A DNA stretch of 64,000 nucleotides. Origin: Amphimedon queenslandica. Its lineage: Eukaryota; Porifera; Demospongiae; Haplosclerida; Niphatidae. Where the stretch lies: NCBI RefSeq assembly GCF_000090795.2, contig NW_003546254.1:147276-211275 (forward strand). The letters are read 5' to 3'. Made by a program: the position numbers and the translations under genes. Under the pieces are notes generated by a model. That model saw only the letters and a list, made by a program, of their open reading frames with translations. It had not been told where the DNA came from and did no database searches. This document shows, piece by piece, positions 1 through 11,561 of this stretch (the stretch's first letter is position 1; each line of letters begins with the position of its first letter).

Positions 1-210
1 GCAGAAAGGAGGATTGACAGTGATTTCTTTTCTTGCTTCTCACTATTTGATCTATAACATCCAACTAAGAGCAGAAGAAGGAGGATTTTCATTTTTTAAA
101 ATTCTCTCAGCCCTTCCCACTGTTCAATCATTGATTGTTATCAAGAGTAGATAATCTAGACTACTCTTGTTGTTATCTAATGAATATAGTTTAAACAATT
201 ATTAAAATTA
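1..210. other. Intergenic / 3' flank of UGT
   Basis: No gene is visible. This AT-rich stretch follows the stop codon of the minus-strand UGT gene and probably holds its 3' untranslated region. I see no clear repeat or RNA gene. Confidence 0.5.
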
Positions 211-1837
211 TTAGTCATTCTTTTCCTTTGCATTCCTACAGCAGCAACACTGACACATACACTTGATTAGTTTGAAACACAAGTATAGCATCAATGCTCC
301 AATAGCTAACAGCAATGCTTGTACATCAACATTATGATATTGAATCCAACTCCAGTGATACTTCACATAAGCAGGTACAAGATGATCATAACCTACTGCA
401 GCATAGAACTCTATTAGCTCAACTGCTCTCTTTACTCCTCCAGCATTCTTCATTATGATACTCATCTTTTTAGCATTGTTTCTGTAGGGACCTGACTCAA
501 TCTTTAGGATACTCTGTTTCAAATCATCTGGAGTAATTTCATTGTGATCCAAATGAATTCCAAGTTTCCAATATTGTACCTTAAAAGCATTACCTATAGA
601 TAACAAAACAGATAATGCAGTTCATTTCAATATAATTTCCTATACTTGCAATGTTACCTGGTTGATCTCCACCAATGGGAATGACAATCATTGGTATTCC
701 AAAATAGAGTGCTTGGTGTACTCCTCCTGCTCCTCCATGAAGAATAGCTAATGATATTGATGGATGATTCAATGCACTAATCTGTGGTATCCAGCTCTTA
801 ACAAGGTAACGATCATCATTTTTAACAAGATCTAAAATAATTTCACTAGTAGCCGACCACAAAACTGAATAGTCATTAGGTATGCCATTGTAAAATGCTT
901 GTGCAATTTTCTGAGATGTGTGCACAACAGTGCCCATTGAAATGTAGACTACACTTTTTTCTTTTTTACTGTCCAGCCAAGACTGAATATCAGATGGTAG
1001 AGGATCAGGTTTCTTTGAAATAAAAGGCCCAACATAATCGACTAATGGAAGATTACTCTTTGGATACTCAAAGCCAATGACAGTAGTGAATATTAGAGGT
1101 ATTGCATGACCAAGTGGCAAGTACCTATTGTACTTCTCATCCCAGCACTCCTGGTTCTTTGAAATCGTACGAGAGCTAATATAACCTTCCAAAGGTTTTG
1201 TAACAATATTTGTGCCTGCCAGTTTGAAACGATCAACAAATGACAAGTCCTCCGTCATGTCTGGGTAAATATTCACCAACGGAAAAGGCCATGAAGGAGA
1301 CAAAGGTATTGTGAATGGGACAGGACTAGCTGCAACACCAACGATGCGTAGATGCTTCATAGCCTCGTCACAAGCATAATTCCCAGCAAACCAATTAGCA
1401 AACCAATCAGATAATAGAACAACGTCCCATTGCCTGAAATCAGCTCCATTATTTTCTATAAAATATTCCATTGATGAATGCAACTTGAATATGACCTCTT
1501 CCACAACAGTCATCATATGCTGCAAAGTGGACCCTTTTCTATTGGCATTCTCCAGTATCTCATAATAGCTGCTGTTGACTGGTATGGGTATGTAAGGAAA
1601 GCCAGCGTCCTTACAGAGAGCCCTCCCTTTGCTGTAATCAGTGTATTCGGGAAGTAGAAAGGTGACGTTGTGCCCTTGCTCTCTCAAGGCATTTCCTAAA
1701 ATTAACATGTTCAAAACATGGCCGGACATTGGTGGAACTGAGATGACAACTGAGAGAGACTTCTTCTCCGTCAAACTCTCAACAGGGAACGTAAATAGCA
1801 AGAGAAAAATAATGGGCAACATTTCTCTTTGAGCCAA
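211..1837 (-). CDS. UDP-glucuronosyltransferase (UGT family, GT1)
   Basis: Two exons (658-1837 and 211-593) joined across a 64-bp GT-AG intron encode 520 residues, the usual UGT length. UGTs transfer a sugar from a UDP-sugar to small lipophilic acceptors in the ER lumen, in detoxification and lipid metabolism. A signal peptide (IIFLLLFTF region) is followed by an acceptor-binding half with a conserved GHVLNM stretch. The sugar-donor half contains WIPQ, LHGGAGG and GGDQPGN; the intron splits the last motif exactly at the glycine codon, which confirms the splice. A C-terminal membrane segment (LLLAIGALMLYLCF) precedes a short cytosolic tail with a run of cysteines, perhaps palmitoylated (inference). 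The start may be at 1837 or six residues in (1822); the second gives a cleaner signal peptide. The subfamily cannot be assigned from the sequence alone. Confidence 0.93.
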
Positions 1838-2000
1838 GACTGTATCTAATTAATAGTAGCATCCATGATTAGATAGAAGCCACAAAAATGAAATATTGGG
1901 ACTAAAGCCCTGCTGGTTTATCACCACACATTATTGCCACGAATTGCATAAAATGAATTATATGTGGCACTCCACAGTGCTTTAACTGTTACTTAATTTC

Positions 2001-2264
2001 TTAATGATTGTTATTCTTTATAATGTCAACAATAAGAACAGTTACATTATCAGTACACCCTCTCTTAACTGCTTCAACTGCAAGCCTGTTACAAGCCACT
2101 TCAAACCTATACTCCCTATCACCGATGACTTCAGTGCCTTGAATCAATCTATCATCTACAAACAACAAAAAGATCCAGCATTAAAAATAATGAATACATT
2201 ACATATGCACCTTCTCCTGGTTTCTGAATAGATTCATCCTAAATAAAGTAACACCATAGTAAAA

Positions 2265-2315
<51 letters not shown>

Positions 2316-2752
2316 CTCACATTGACTACTCCTAGTATAAACTTTGCTACTTCATCCATTTTAAAAACATTCCACAAACCATCACAAGCAACCACTACAA
2401 ATCTATAATAAATTGATACATAGAAAATATAAAATAATTAAAACAATATAAATATAATAATTATCATGTGCTTTCTTGCTCCAAAAATACCAATAATTTA
2501 TTATACATCGATCTAGTGTGAGCCAATTCAAACAATATTTTTTGAGCTATTAAAATTATTATTCCTGGATGGTGTAATCATTCATACTTACAGGTCATTC
2601 TCAGTCAGTTCACATCGTGAGACGTGTGGAGTTGCTACAAGGCCACACCCCTTGAACCTCCCATCACCAATGCTCCTAGAGACCTCCATAATACCCATTA
2701 TACGTCCTTCCCTATAATAATAATAATAATAACAATAATAATAATAATAATA

Positions 2753-2783
<31 letters not shown>

Positions 2784-4179
2784 AAATAATAACAGAATGA
2801 TTGATTATAGGCACCTAACAAATCCACCAGATTTTTCTATCCTCTTCCTTTCCTCCAACTGAAAAAAACAAAAAATAATGAAAAAATCATAATCAAAAAT
2901 GTAACTAACACTGGCAGAGGTATGATCTTTAGTTAATGGAACTGATACTACAGTAGGCTCTCCTCCAGTGTCTCCCTTGCCACTTCTCCTGTATATAACA
3001 GACTTACTGTCACCAAGATTACCTGGAACAACCAAAAATTATTATATACAGTATAAAGGTTATGTCTAAATTTCAATCATTTTGTGTTTTCATTAAAATT
3101 TTCATATTAAATTTGACAAAAGAGGTATGGTACTCTAAAAAAATGGCTGCAAAAGATAAGATTCATACTAATAAATAGCAAATCTGGACAAATTCACAAA
3201 ATTTTACACCAACAACATAAAAGCCCCGTACAGTATTGCATATAAATTATCACAATTTCAGTAAATTGGTGGAAGGTTGTTAAAATACCTGAATATAATA
3301 CATTATCTATTGCCATGATGATGGCAACAGTTGAGCCATCCTTCCAACTCGGCGTCGCTTTTGCTGCAAGCGACAAGAAATCGGAATCAGTTTTCTTGAA
3401 AGAATCAACAAGACAGCGTTTGATTGACTGAGCTGAGACATCCTCTGAATAAAAAAAACAAAATAAATGAATTTTGTTTTAGTTTTTTCTTTTGCCTTTT
3501 TGTCACTTTTTTGTTATAACTATTACTATTATTATTATTAATCAGTATTACCTTTTGGGAATTTATTAACGATGACTCTATGAAGATTACCAGCTGCAAA
3601 CTCAGAGGCACGGGATCCACTATGACCATCAAAAACACCATAATAAGACACACTGCTAACCCTGAATGAGCATTAATTAGAACATGGCAGGCATTAATTA
3701 GAATAGTACAAATCTCGCATTAAATTATTAAAAAATAAATTCTAAGACAATCGATACATAAGAGCATAGACACATACGGTGAATTAGAGAGAGTTGGGAA
3801 CTGTTCCATCATGTTGTTAATGATAACGTGAGAGTCCTGCATCTCTTCTCTCTCCCCTTTCCTCTCCCCGTGATACCCTCTCAACTGATACCGACTTAAT
3901 GTCACTATACAGACACACACACAAACGATCAATGGATACAGTACCAGTCTCAATACACAGACCATCAACTTTCACCTTCTTAACTGATGAGTCAGCTGCA
4001 TCATTAGATAATGGTGGCGAGTGATCGGATCTTTTTCTTGATTGTCCTAAATTTGCTTCTTCTAATTTTATAGTAAGAGATAGATGGGGTTTAATGGGGC
4101 CTGGCCTACCGGTTGGTGGGGGTTTCTTGTCTGTAGAGGGAGCAGAAGGAGGAGGGAGGCTACCAAAGAGATCCATCAT
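2001..4179 (-). CDS. ILKAP: ILKAP-type PP2C Ser/Thr phosphatase
   Basis: Ten exons: 3945-4179, 3778-3904, 3552-3661, 3289-3444, 2910-3022, 2815-2858, 2592-2711, 2321-2402, 2211-2238, 2001-2155 (389 residues). This is a metal-dependent PP2C phosphatase; in vertebrates ILKAP binds integrin-linked kinase and dampens its signalling. The N terminus MMDLFGSLPPP matches the ILKAP start, followed by a low-complexity basic region with a possible nuclear signal (KKVKVDG). PP2C motifs appear in order: GERKGEREEMQDSH (metal-binding Glu and Asp), YYGVFDGHSGSRAS, WKDGSTV, NLGDSKSV, MEVSRSIGDGRFK, ACDGLWNVF and GCTDNVTV. All metal-coordinating aspartates of the family are visible. Exons 6 and 9 are only 44 and 28 bp. 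Intron 6 is mostly (TAA)n. Confidence 0.95.
2264..2313. repeat. (TAA)n microsatellite
   Basis: About 16 uninterrupted TAA units lie in the ILKAP intron between exons 8 and 9, ending a few bases from the exon 8 donor. Confidence 0.9.
2714..2793. repeat. (TAA)n microsatellite filling ILKAP intron 6
   Basis: An interrupted TAA/AAT repeat makes up roughly three quarters of the 103-bp intron 6 of ILKAP (2712-2814), leaving little besides the splice signals. Confidence 0.85.
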
Positions 4180-4374
4180 GTGTTACGGATGGGCGGGGTA
4201 TAATGGGTGTGGCTAGATAAATTGACCCACGTGATCACACGTGGCTGCTAATGCACTTTTTTTCATAATAAAATAATTTTGTTATAGTTAAATGATTAAA
4301 ATTATCATCATAAGATTTATAGTACATGTTATAGTTAAATGATAAAATTATCATCAAAAGATTTATGGTACATG
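4180..4374. promoter_or_regulatory. ILKAP upstream region with GC-box and paired E-boxes
   Basis: This gap separates the ILKAP start from the SLC25A21 stop on the same strand. A GC-box GGGCGGGG lies at 4191-4198, with two CACGTG E-boxes at 4228-4233 and 4238-4243 inside an inverted arrangement. Promoter function is inferred from position. Confidence 0.55.
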
Positions 4375-4443
4375 TTAAAAACCTTTAGTAGTCAGCCATG
4401 ATGAGACCTGTTCATAGACTACCAACATAATCCCACCACCTAC

Positions 4444-4476
<33 letters not shown>

Positions 4477-4483
4477 GGGGGGG

Positions 4484-4516
<33 letters not shown>

Positions 4517-7500
4517 GGGGGGGAGAGAGAGAGAGAGAGAGAGAGAGAGGAACAAAAGAAAAAGGATGAAACATGATTTAATGTCTGCCTTGAGCTATAC
4601 AAAAATTCGCATATTTTAGATGGCAGTAATTCAAAACAAAGCACTCAGAATCAGCTCAAAAATTATAGATAGCATAAGACAAAAATAAGCTTCAGAAAAT
4701 GCAATAGAAATTTTGTGTGATTTTGGAGCCAATTCTGAAAAGATCATGAATATAGTTTTTGCTTTTTCCCTAAATTTGCTACTTTAAAAATGGCCATATA
4801 ACTCAAAAAATTAAGTCAGAATAAGCTAAAGCTTTCTACATGTATGTAGCATAAGAACATCAATATGTATTAGAAAATGTAATAAAAATTTGGGGTGATT
4901 TCAGAGCCATTTTTTGAAAAATCATGGGCTATAGCCTTGGGTATTTTTCAGATTTTTGACATTTTCTTAAAATGGCCGTAACTCAAAAAATTGAAGTCGA
5001 AATCAGCTCAAACTTTCTACACAGCATAAGGACATCAATATGTATCAGAAAATGTAATAAAAATTTGGAGTGATTTTGGAGCCATTTTTTGAAAAAACCA
5101 TGGGCTATATATAGCCTTGGGTATTTTTCAGATTTATGGCGTTTTCTTAAAATGGCCGTAACTCAAAAAATTGAAGTCAGAATCACCTCAAACTTTTTAC
5201 ACAGCATAAGGACATCAATATGTATCAGAAAATGTAATAAAAATTTGGAGTGATTTCGGAGCCATTTTTTGAAAAAAAACCATGAGCTATAGCCTTGGGT
5301 ATTTTTCAGATTCTTGACATTTTCTTAAAATGGCCGTAACTCAAAAAATTGAAGTTGAAATCAGCTCAAACTTTCTACACAGCATAAGGACATCAATATG
5401 TATCAGAAAATGTAATAAAAATTTGGAGTGATTTCGGAGCCATTTTTGAAAAAAAAACCATGGGCTATAGCCTTGGGTATTTTTCAGATTTTTGGCATTT
5501 TCTTAAAATGGCCGTAACTCAAGAAAATTGAAGTTGGAAACACCTCAAACTTGCTACACAGCATAAGGACATCAATATGCATCAGAAAATGTAATAAAAA
5601 TTTGGAGTGATTTCGGAACCATTTTTGAAAAAAACCATGGGCTATAGCCTTGGGTATTTTTCAGATTTTTGGCGTTTTCTTAAAATGGCCGTAACTCAAA
5701 AAATTGAAGTCAAAATCACCTCAAACTTGCTACACAGCATAAGGACATCAATATGTATCAGAAAATGTAATAAAAATTTGGAGTGATTTCGGAGCCATTT
5801 TTGAAAAAACCATGGGCTATAGCCTTGGGTATTTTTCAGATTTTTGGCCTTTTCTTAAAATGGCCGTAACTCAAAAAATTGAAGTCGGAATCACCTCAAA
5901 CTTGCTACACAGCATAAGGACATCAATATGTATCAGAAAATGTAATAAAAATTTGGAGTGATTTTGGAGCCATTTTTTGAAAAAACCATGGGCTATATAT
6001 AGCCTTGGGTATTTTTCAGATTTATGGCGTTTTCTTAAAATGGCCGTAACTCAAAAAATTGAAGTCGGAATCACCTCAAACTTGCTACACAGCATAAGGA
6101 CATCAATATGTATCAGAAAATGTAATAAAAATTTGGAGTGATTTTGGAGCCATTTTTTGAAAAAAAACCATGAGCTATAGCCTTGGGTATTTTTCAGATT
6201 CTTGACATTTTCTTAAAATGGCCGTAACTCAAAAAATTGAAGTTGAAATCAGCTCAAACTTTCTACACAGCATAAGGACATCAATATGTATCAGAAAATG
6301 TAATAAAAATTTGGAGTGATTTCGGAGCCATTTTTTGAAAAAAAACCATGAGCTATAGCCTTGGGTATTTTTCAGATTCTTGACATTTTCTTAAAATGGC
6401 CGTAACTCAAAAAATTGAAGTTGAAATCAGCTCAAACTTTCTACACAGCATAAGGACATCAATATGTATCAGAAAATGTAATAAAAATTTGGAGTGATTT
6501 CGGAGCCATTTTTGAAAAAAAAACCATGGGCTATAGCCTTGGGTATTTTTCAGATTTTTGGCATTTTCTTAAAATGGCCGTAACTCAAGAAAATTGAAGT
6601 TGGAAACACCTCAAACTTGCTACACAGCATAAGGACATCAATATGCATCAGAAAATGTAATAAAAATTTGGAGTGATTTCGGAGCCATTTTTTGAAAAAA
6701 ACCATGGGCTATAGCCTTGGGTATTTTTCAGATTTTTGGCGTTTTCTTAAAATGGCCGTAACTCAAAAAATTGAAGTCGGAATCACCTCAAACTTGCTAC
6801 ACAGCATAAGGACATCAATATGTATCAGAAAATGTAATAAAAATTTGGAGTGATTTTGGAGCCATTTTTTGAAAAAACCATGGGCTATATATAGCCTTGG
6901 GTATTTTTCAGATTTATGGCGTTTTCTTAAAATGGCCGTAACTCAAAAAATTGAAGTCAGAATCACCTCAAACTTTTTACACAGCATAAGGACATCAATA
7001 TGTATCAGAAAATGTAATAAAAATTTGGAGTGATTTCGGAGCCATTTTTTGAAAAAAAAACCATGAGCTATAGCCTTGGGTATTTTTCAGATTCTTGACA
7101 TTTTCTTAAAATGGCCGTAACTCAAAAAATTGAAGTTGAAATCAGCTCAAACTTTCTACACAGCATAAGGACATCAATATGTATCAGAAAATGTAATAAA
7201 AATTTGGAGTGATTTCGGAGCCATTTTTGAAAAAAACCATGGGCTATAGCCTTGGGTATTTTTCAGATTTTTGGCCTTTTCTTAAAATGGCCGTAACTCA
7301 AGAAAATTGAAGTTGGAATCACCTCAAACTTGCTACACAGCATAAGGACATCAATATGTATCAGAAAATGTAATAAAAATTTGGAGTGATTTCGGAGCCA
7401 TTTTTTGAAAAAAACCATGGGCTATAGCCTTGGGTATTTTTCAAATTTTTGGCGTTTTCTTAAAATGGCCGTAACTCAAAAAATTGAAGTCGGAATCACC

Positions 7501-9303
7501 TCAAACTTGCTACACAGCATAAGGACATCAATATGTATCAGAAAATGTAATAAAAATTTGGAGTGATTTTGGAGCCATTTTTTGAAAAAACCATGGGCTA
7601 TAGCCTTGGGTATTTTTCAGATTTATAGCGTTTTCTTAAAATGGCTGTAACTCAAAAAATTGAAGTCGGAATCACCTCAAACTTGCTACACAGCATAAGG
7701 ACATCAATATGTATCAGAAAATGTAATAAAAATTTGGAGTGATTTCGGAGCCATTTTTTGAAAAAACCATGGGCTATAGCCTTGGGTATTTTTTCAGATT
7801 TATGGCGTTTTCTTAAAATGGCCGTAACTCAAAAAATTGAAGTCGGAATCACCTCAAACTTGCTACATAGCATAAGGACATCAATATGTATCAGAAAATG
7901 TAATAAAAATTTGGAATGATTTCGGAGCCATTTTTTGAAAAAAACCATGGGCTATAATAGCCTTGGGTATTTTTCAGATTTTTGACATTTTCTTAAAATG
8001 GCCGTAACTCAAAAAATTGAAGTTGGAATCAGCTCAAACTTTCTACACAGCATAAGGACATCAATATGTATAAAAAATGTAATAAAAATTTGGGGTGATT
8101 TCGGAGCCATTTTTTGGAAAAAATATGTATTTTTCAGAATTTTGGCATTTTCTTAAAATGGCCAAAATTGAAGTCGAAATCAGCTCAAACTTTTTACGTA
8201 ACATAAGTACATCAATGTGTATCAGAAAATGTAATAAAAATTTGCAGCGATTTTGGAGCCATTTTTCAAAAAAATACCATTATAGTCTTTTTTCAAAAAT
8301 TCCCTATTTTTTTAAAATGGCCATAACTTGAAGTTGAAATCAGACCAAACTTCCTATATAGCATAAAAACATCAAAATGTACCAGAAAATGTGAAAAACA
8401 TGGACTATCATGATTATGTGCTTACCTGGTCCTAATCTCATTAGCTTTGGCAACAAACCTTTGTACAAAGCAAAGAAACTACAAGAAAGGAGAGACATAA
8501 AAATATCACATGTAACCAATGGAAGAAGAGTGCATGTGTCCTTCATACCCTTCCTCTTTAAAAACCACTCCTATCGTCTGAAGTGTTGTTCTATACTTGA
8601 GTATATCTCCATTAGGAGGAGGACCCTGCAATTAATAAATAAACAAGGTGACACTTTGCATTTAACATAGCTCCTCAAAAAAACAAGTCAGTATTCATTT
8701 ATTGATATGCTTATGACACAGGCCCACATTCATTTCAGTCTTAAGGCCTTTTCACATTGGCATCATTTTGTGTTCTTGTTGCCATTGGTTTAGATTGATC
8801 ACAATGCATCACTTCACATCAATCCACCTCTGGAGGTGAAGTGAGAGTGAGTCACATTAATTTGAAACCACTCTAGTGTGAACATGATAAATGTGCATTA
8901 CTTTTGCTAGTGTGAAAAGGCCTTTATTCTATACATTGCCTGCACATTATATGTACATGCATACATACTTGGATACGGCTCTTAGCAACATCAAACGGAA
9001 TATTAGCAGTGCTTGCAATAGTCCCTGCTATAGTACCAAGAGCAAGTCTCTTGGAAATTGATGGAGACTGCAAAAAATAAAGAAATTCTTAAGTTATGAT
9101 AATAATAATAATAATAATAGTACTTCTGAACTAATGAAGAATCCCTTCATATTGTGATAGAATCCAAAATAAATTGCATTCCAAACCCCATGCCTCCATA
9201 CTGTAGCTCCAAGTCCCTTATAGAGACCATTGAGACCAAAACCGTCCTTTGATATGATAACACGAGCATGAGAGAAAGTCCCTGGAGTCTATTAACATTA
9301 TTA

Positions 9304-9351
<48 letters not shown>

Positions 9352-10114
9352 AGTTTAAATTGTGGACTTACATCTCTGATGTGAGAGCGCAATGATTGGA
9401 GTGATATCTTAACTCTTTCAAAAGGAGTGATCATTATGCCTTCGGTAATCCCTGAGCCAGTACCAGCTATTATATAGGTCTGGTGAAAAGGAAGTACAAT
9501 ATAAAGAAAGACAGTCAGCAAAACAGTGTGCAGCAAAACAGTTTTAATTTAAGGAAATGACTTAAACCAAAATGCCCAGTGGTCAGTCAGCAAAAGCATA
9601 ACCCAACTGGAACTTAAAATATTTCTAATGCTCAACCTAGTTACTTGTTCATCTTAATACTAATACTAACCATAGCTGTTGCATCTCTGTTCCTGGTCAG
9701 CAAAGACTTATACTGCTCAAATGTAAAAAACTAAAAAACAACACATCAAAGCAAGATACATGCACCCACAACATTATCATAATTATACCTTAGTAGCTCT
9801 TTTAGGAGTCTCAGCCATTAGTGGAGGTAAGACTCCTTTATAAAATGACAATGGACTACAAATACAACAAAAGTAAGCAATTACAAATAATTGGCAAGTG
9901 TGTTGTCTACAAGTTATACAGTGTACACACAAAATATAAAATAAACACAAATATCAAATGAAATCTGAATAAGGTTTGAGATTGAAAGTGGTTTATTCCT
10001 TACCCTTCATTACGGATCATTTTCTTTACACAGTCACTGTAGGACTTGTAGCGAGTAGGATCATCAGGACCTCTCTGTACCTGAAACCTATGGAGAGAGA
10101 GAGGGGGGGGGGGG

Positions 10115-10146
<32 letters not shown>

Positions 10147-11251
10147 AAATCAATTGACAAATAAAGAATGAGGAGATTTAAAATCAGGAGTCCATAATAA
10201 GGAAGGAGAGACTCCCTCTTCATTATAGACTCCTGTTAAAATAGAAAGAGGGGATAGATGGAGTGGGCATGGGTTCAGACATAATGTCTTCTTTCATTCA
10301 CCTTGTCTTGACTACATCAAGTGGATGCATGATGCTAATCTCAACCAGCCCTAAAGTAAACAATATAGAAAGGACAGACAGAAACAGAAAGGAGAGTAAG
10401 AACCAAGAATCAAAACATGATATCATAACAAGATAACAACATTACATTACCATAAATCTTTTTGGATTATCATGATTACTATTAAAAAGAAGACTAAGTT
10501 TCCTTTTTATTCTTTATATTTGCTACTAATATGCAAATCTGCTTATGTAGATGTACATGTGCTAGGCTCAGTAGGCTGATGGTCATAGTTTACACAGAGC
10601 ACACAAAGTGAAAACCATACAAATGATACTTGGCAGCATCACTGCAAAGAAGCAAAGACAAAACATTTGCTATCAACCAATTTAAAGTACAATGCAACAA
10701 CCATACATGTATTGGACCTTTTTGTACTGTATAAATATGCATATTATATGCATAGGTTATACACAGAGGTAGATGTTAATAAATGCCATAGAAACCGATA
10801 CCGAGGCGGGCGTATAACCAACTTCTACCATGACACTTGAAAAACAACTACCAGCTGCTGATAATAAGACCACAGTTGACATACATACAACATATCTAAC
10901 AGGCTAGGCGAGCAAAGAATCGACCAAGCTTGACAAATGGGCTAATAATAGAGCATAAGCGTAGAGCGCCAAACTGCCAATTGATTAATTTTAATGAGAT
11001 ATTTGACCTCCAATACTGCAATCTCATTGGTCAATGCAAGGTGGCATAAATTCAAGCTCAAAGGGGTGTGAGAAAATAATATCTATGATAAAATCATATA
11101 TATATATATGATAAAATTAACCTGCAGATCCTCCTGATATTATTTGTCTCGCAGCTTTCCTAGTGTAGGATATGGGTGGAGGAGAGACAGTCTGGACATT
11201 GTGTCCAGGAGGAGTTGGAGGGGAAGTTATTTGAGCTTCAGTTGTGGACAT
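4375..11251 (-). CDS. SLC25A21: Mitochondrial 2-oxodicarboxylate carrier (SLC25A21)
   Basis: Eleven exons: 11122-11251, 10302-10350, 10004-10087, 9789-9855, 9671-9730, 9372-9479, 9124-9288, 8969-9067, 8549-8625, 8426-8478, 4375-4439 (318 residues, normal for an SLC25 carrier). The human homologue exchanges 2-oxoadipate and 2-oxoglutarate across the inner mitochondrial membrane for lysine and tryptophan breakdown. The three carrier repeats show HPLDVVKTRFQ, TPFERVKISLQ and IPFDVAKSRIQ. Strings such as LPPLMAETPKRATKFFTFEQ, GTIAGTIASTANIPFDVAKS and YKGLLPKLMRLGPG are ODC-specific rather than general carrier features. The last exon, ending VVYEQVSSW, lies 3,986 bp away. The intron between (4440-8425) is filled by a satellite array. 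Exons 3 and 11 are preceded by long CT tracts. The gene starts 310 bp from a plus-strand coiled-coil gene. Confidence 0.95.
4444..4550. repeat. (GA)n microsatellite, CT polypyrimidine tract on the gene strand
   Basis: About 105 bp of GA with short G runs on the plus strand. Read on the minus (gene) strand it is a CT tract that runs straight into the acceptor AG at 4440-4441 of the last SLC25A21 exon. Confidence 0.95.
4555..8405 (+). repeat. Satellite array, about 178-bp monomers with higher-order repeats
   Basis: About 20-21 head-to-tail AT-rich monomers fill the last SLC25A21 intron. The phrase AAAATGGCCGTAACTC recurs at about 4971, 5148, 5327, 5505, 5683, 5859, 6037, 6215, 6394, 6571, 6749, 6928, 7105, 7285, 7464, 7816 and 7995, spaced 176-180 bp (7640 has one change). 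Each unit also contains CAGCATAAGGACATCAATAT, GAAAATGTAATAAAAATTTG and the palindrome GGCTATAGCC. Central units are nearly identical; the first (4555-4970) and last (8100-8405) are diverged, as expected when homogenisation acts in the middle. Variant units recur at multiples of the monomer, for example CTATATATAGCC at about 5106, 5995 and 6886 (about 890 bp, five monomers). No long conserved reading frame was seen. Confidence 0.97.
8744..8923. mobile_element. MITE with TTA target duplication (Harbinger-like)
   Basis: The ends are inverted: AGGCCTTTTCACA on the left and TGTGAAAAGGCCT on the right. The 180-bp element is flanked by TTA at 8741-8743 and 8924-8926. A 3-bp TTA/TWA duplication is typical of PIF/Harbinger-type transposons. 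There is no coding capacity. It lies in the SLC25A21 intron between exons 8 and 9. Confidence 0.7.
9303..9349. repeat. (TAA)n microsatellite
   Basis: A near-pure TAA tract lies in the short SLC25A21 intron between exons 6 and 7 (9289-9371) and occupies over half of it. Confidence 0.85.
10092..10140. repeat. (GA)n microsatellite at the SLC25A21 exon 3 acceptor
   Basis: On the gene strand this is a CT tract with a C run, ending at the acceptor AG (10088-10089) of exon 3. Confidence 0.9.
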
Positions 11252-11561
11252 TTTTTAATTGTTGCAGCTTGCAGCAGCTCTTTTGAGAGGAGACAATAAT
11301 ACTAGCAAATGGGAGACTGTGGAAATGATAAAATGAAACACAAGAAGTAAAAAGGTAAGGGAAATGAGACTGGGGCAGTACTTTTGAGCCTTTAGAGTAT
11401 CGAATGGCAAAAGGTCAAAAAATAAAACCAACACTATGCACATGGATATGGGCGTATGCACCACACCCATGAAACATTCAGTTGCCACCAAAACAGCCGC
11501 CAATTATCACGTGATATTGTGGTGGGTGGTGTAACTCCGCCTATATTTTTTCACTGCAACA
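11252..11561. promoter_or_regulatory. Divergent promoter, SLC25A21 / coiled-coil gene
   Basis: 310 bp separate two start codons on opposite strands. A palindromic TCACGTGA lies at 11507-11514. Short 5' UTRs and a shared promoter are inferred from spacing. Confidence 0.55.

Noticed and set aside
8095-8331. Short open frame in the decayed end of the satellite
   Set aside because: It is not conserved in the other monomers.
4555-8405. CRISPR-like array of repeats
   Set aside because: The whole 178-bp unit is conserved with no unique spacers, and the context is a eukaryotic intron. It is a satellite.
10740-10990. Somewhat CpG-richer stretch in SLC25A21 intron 1 as a hidden exon or gene
   Set aside because: All six frames are interrupted and no splice-flanked coding block was found.
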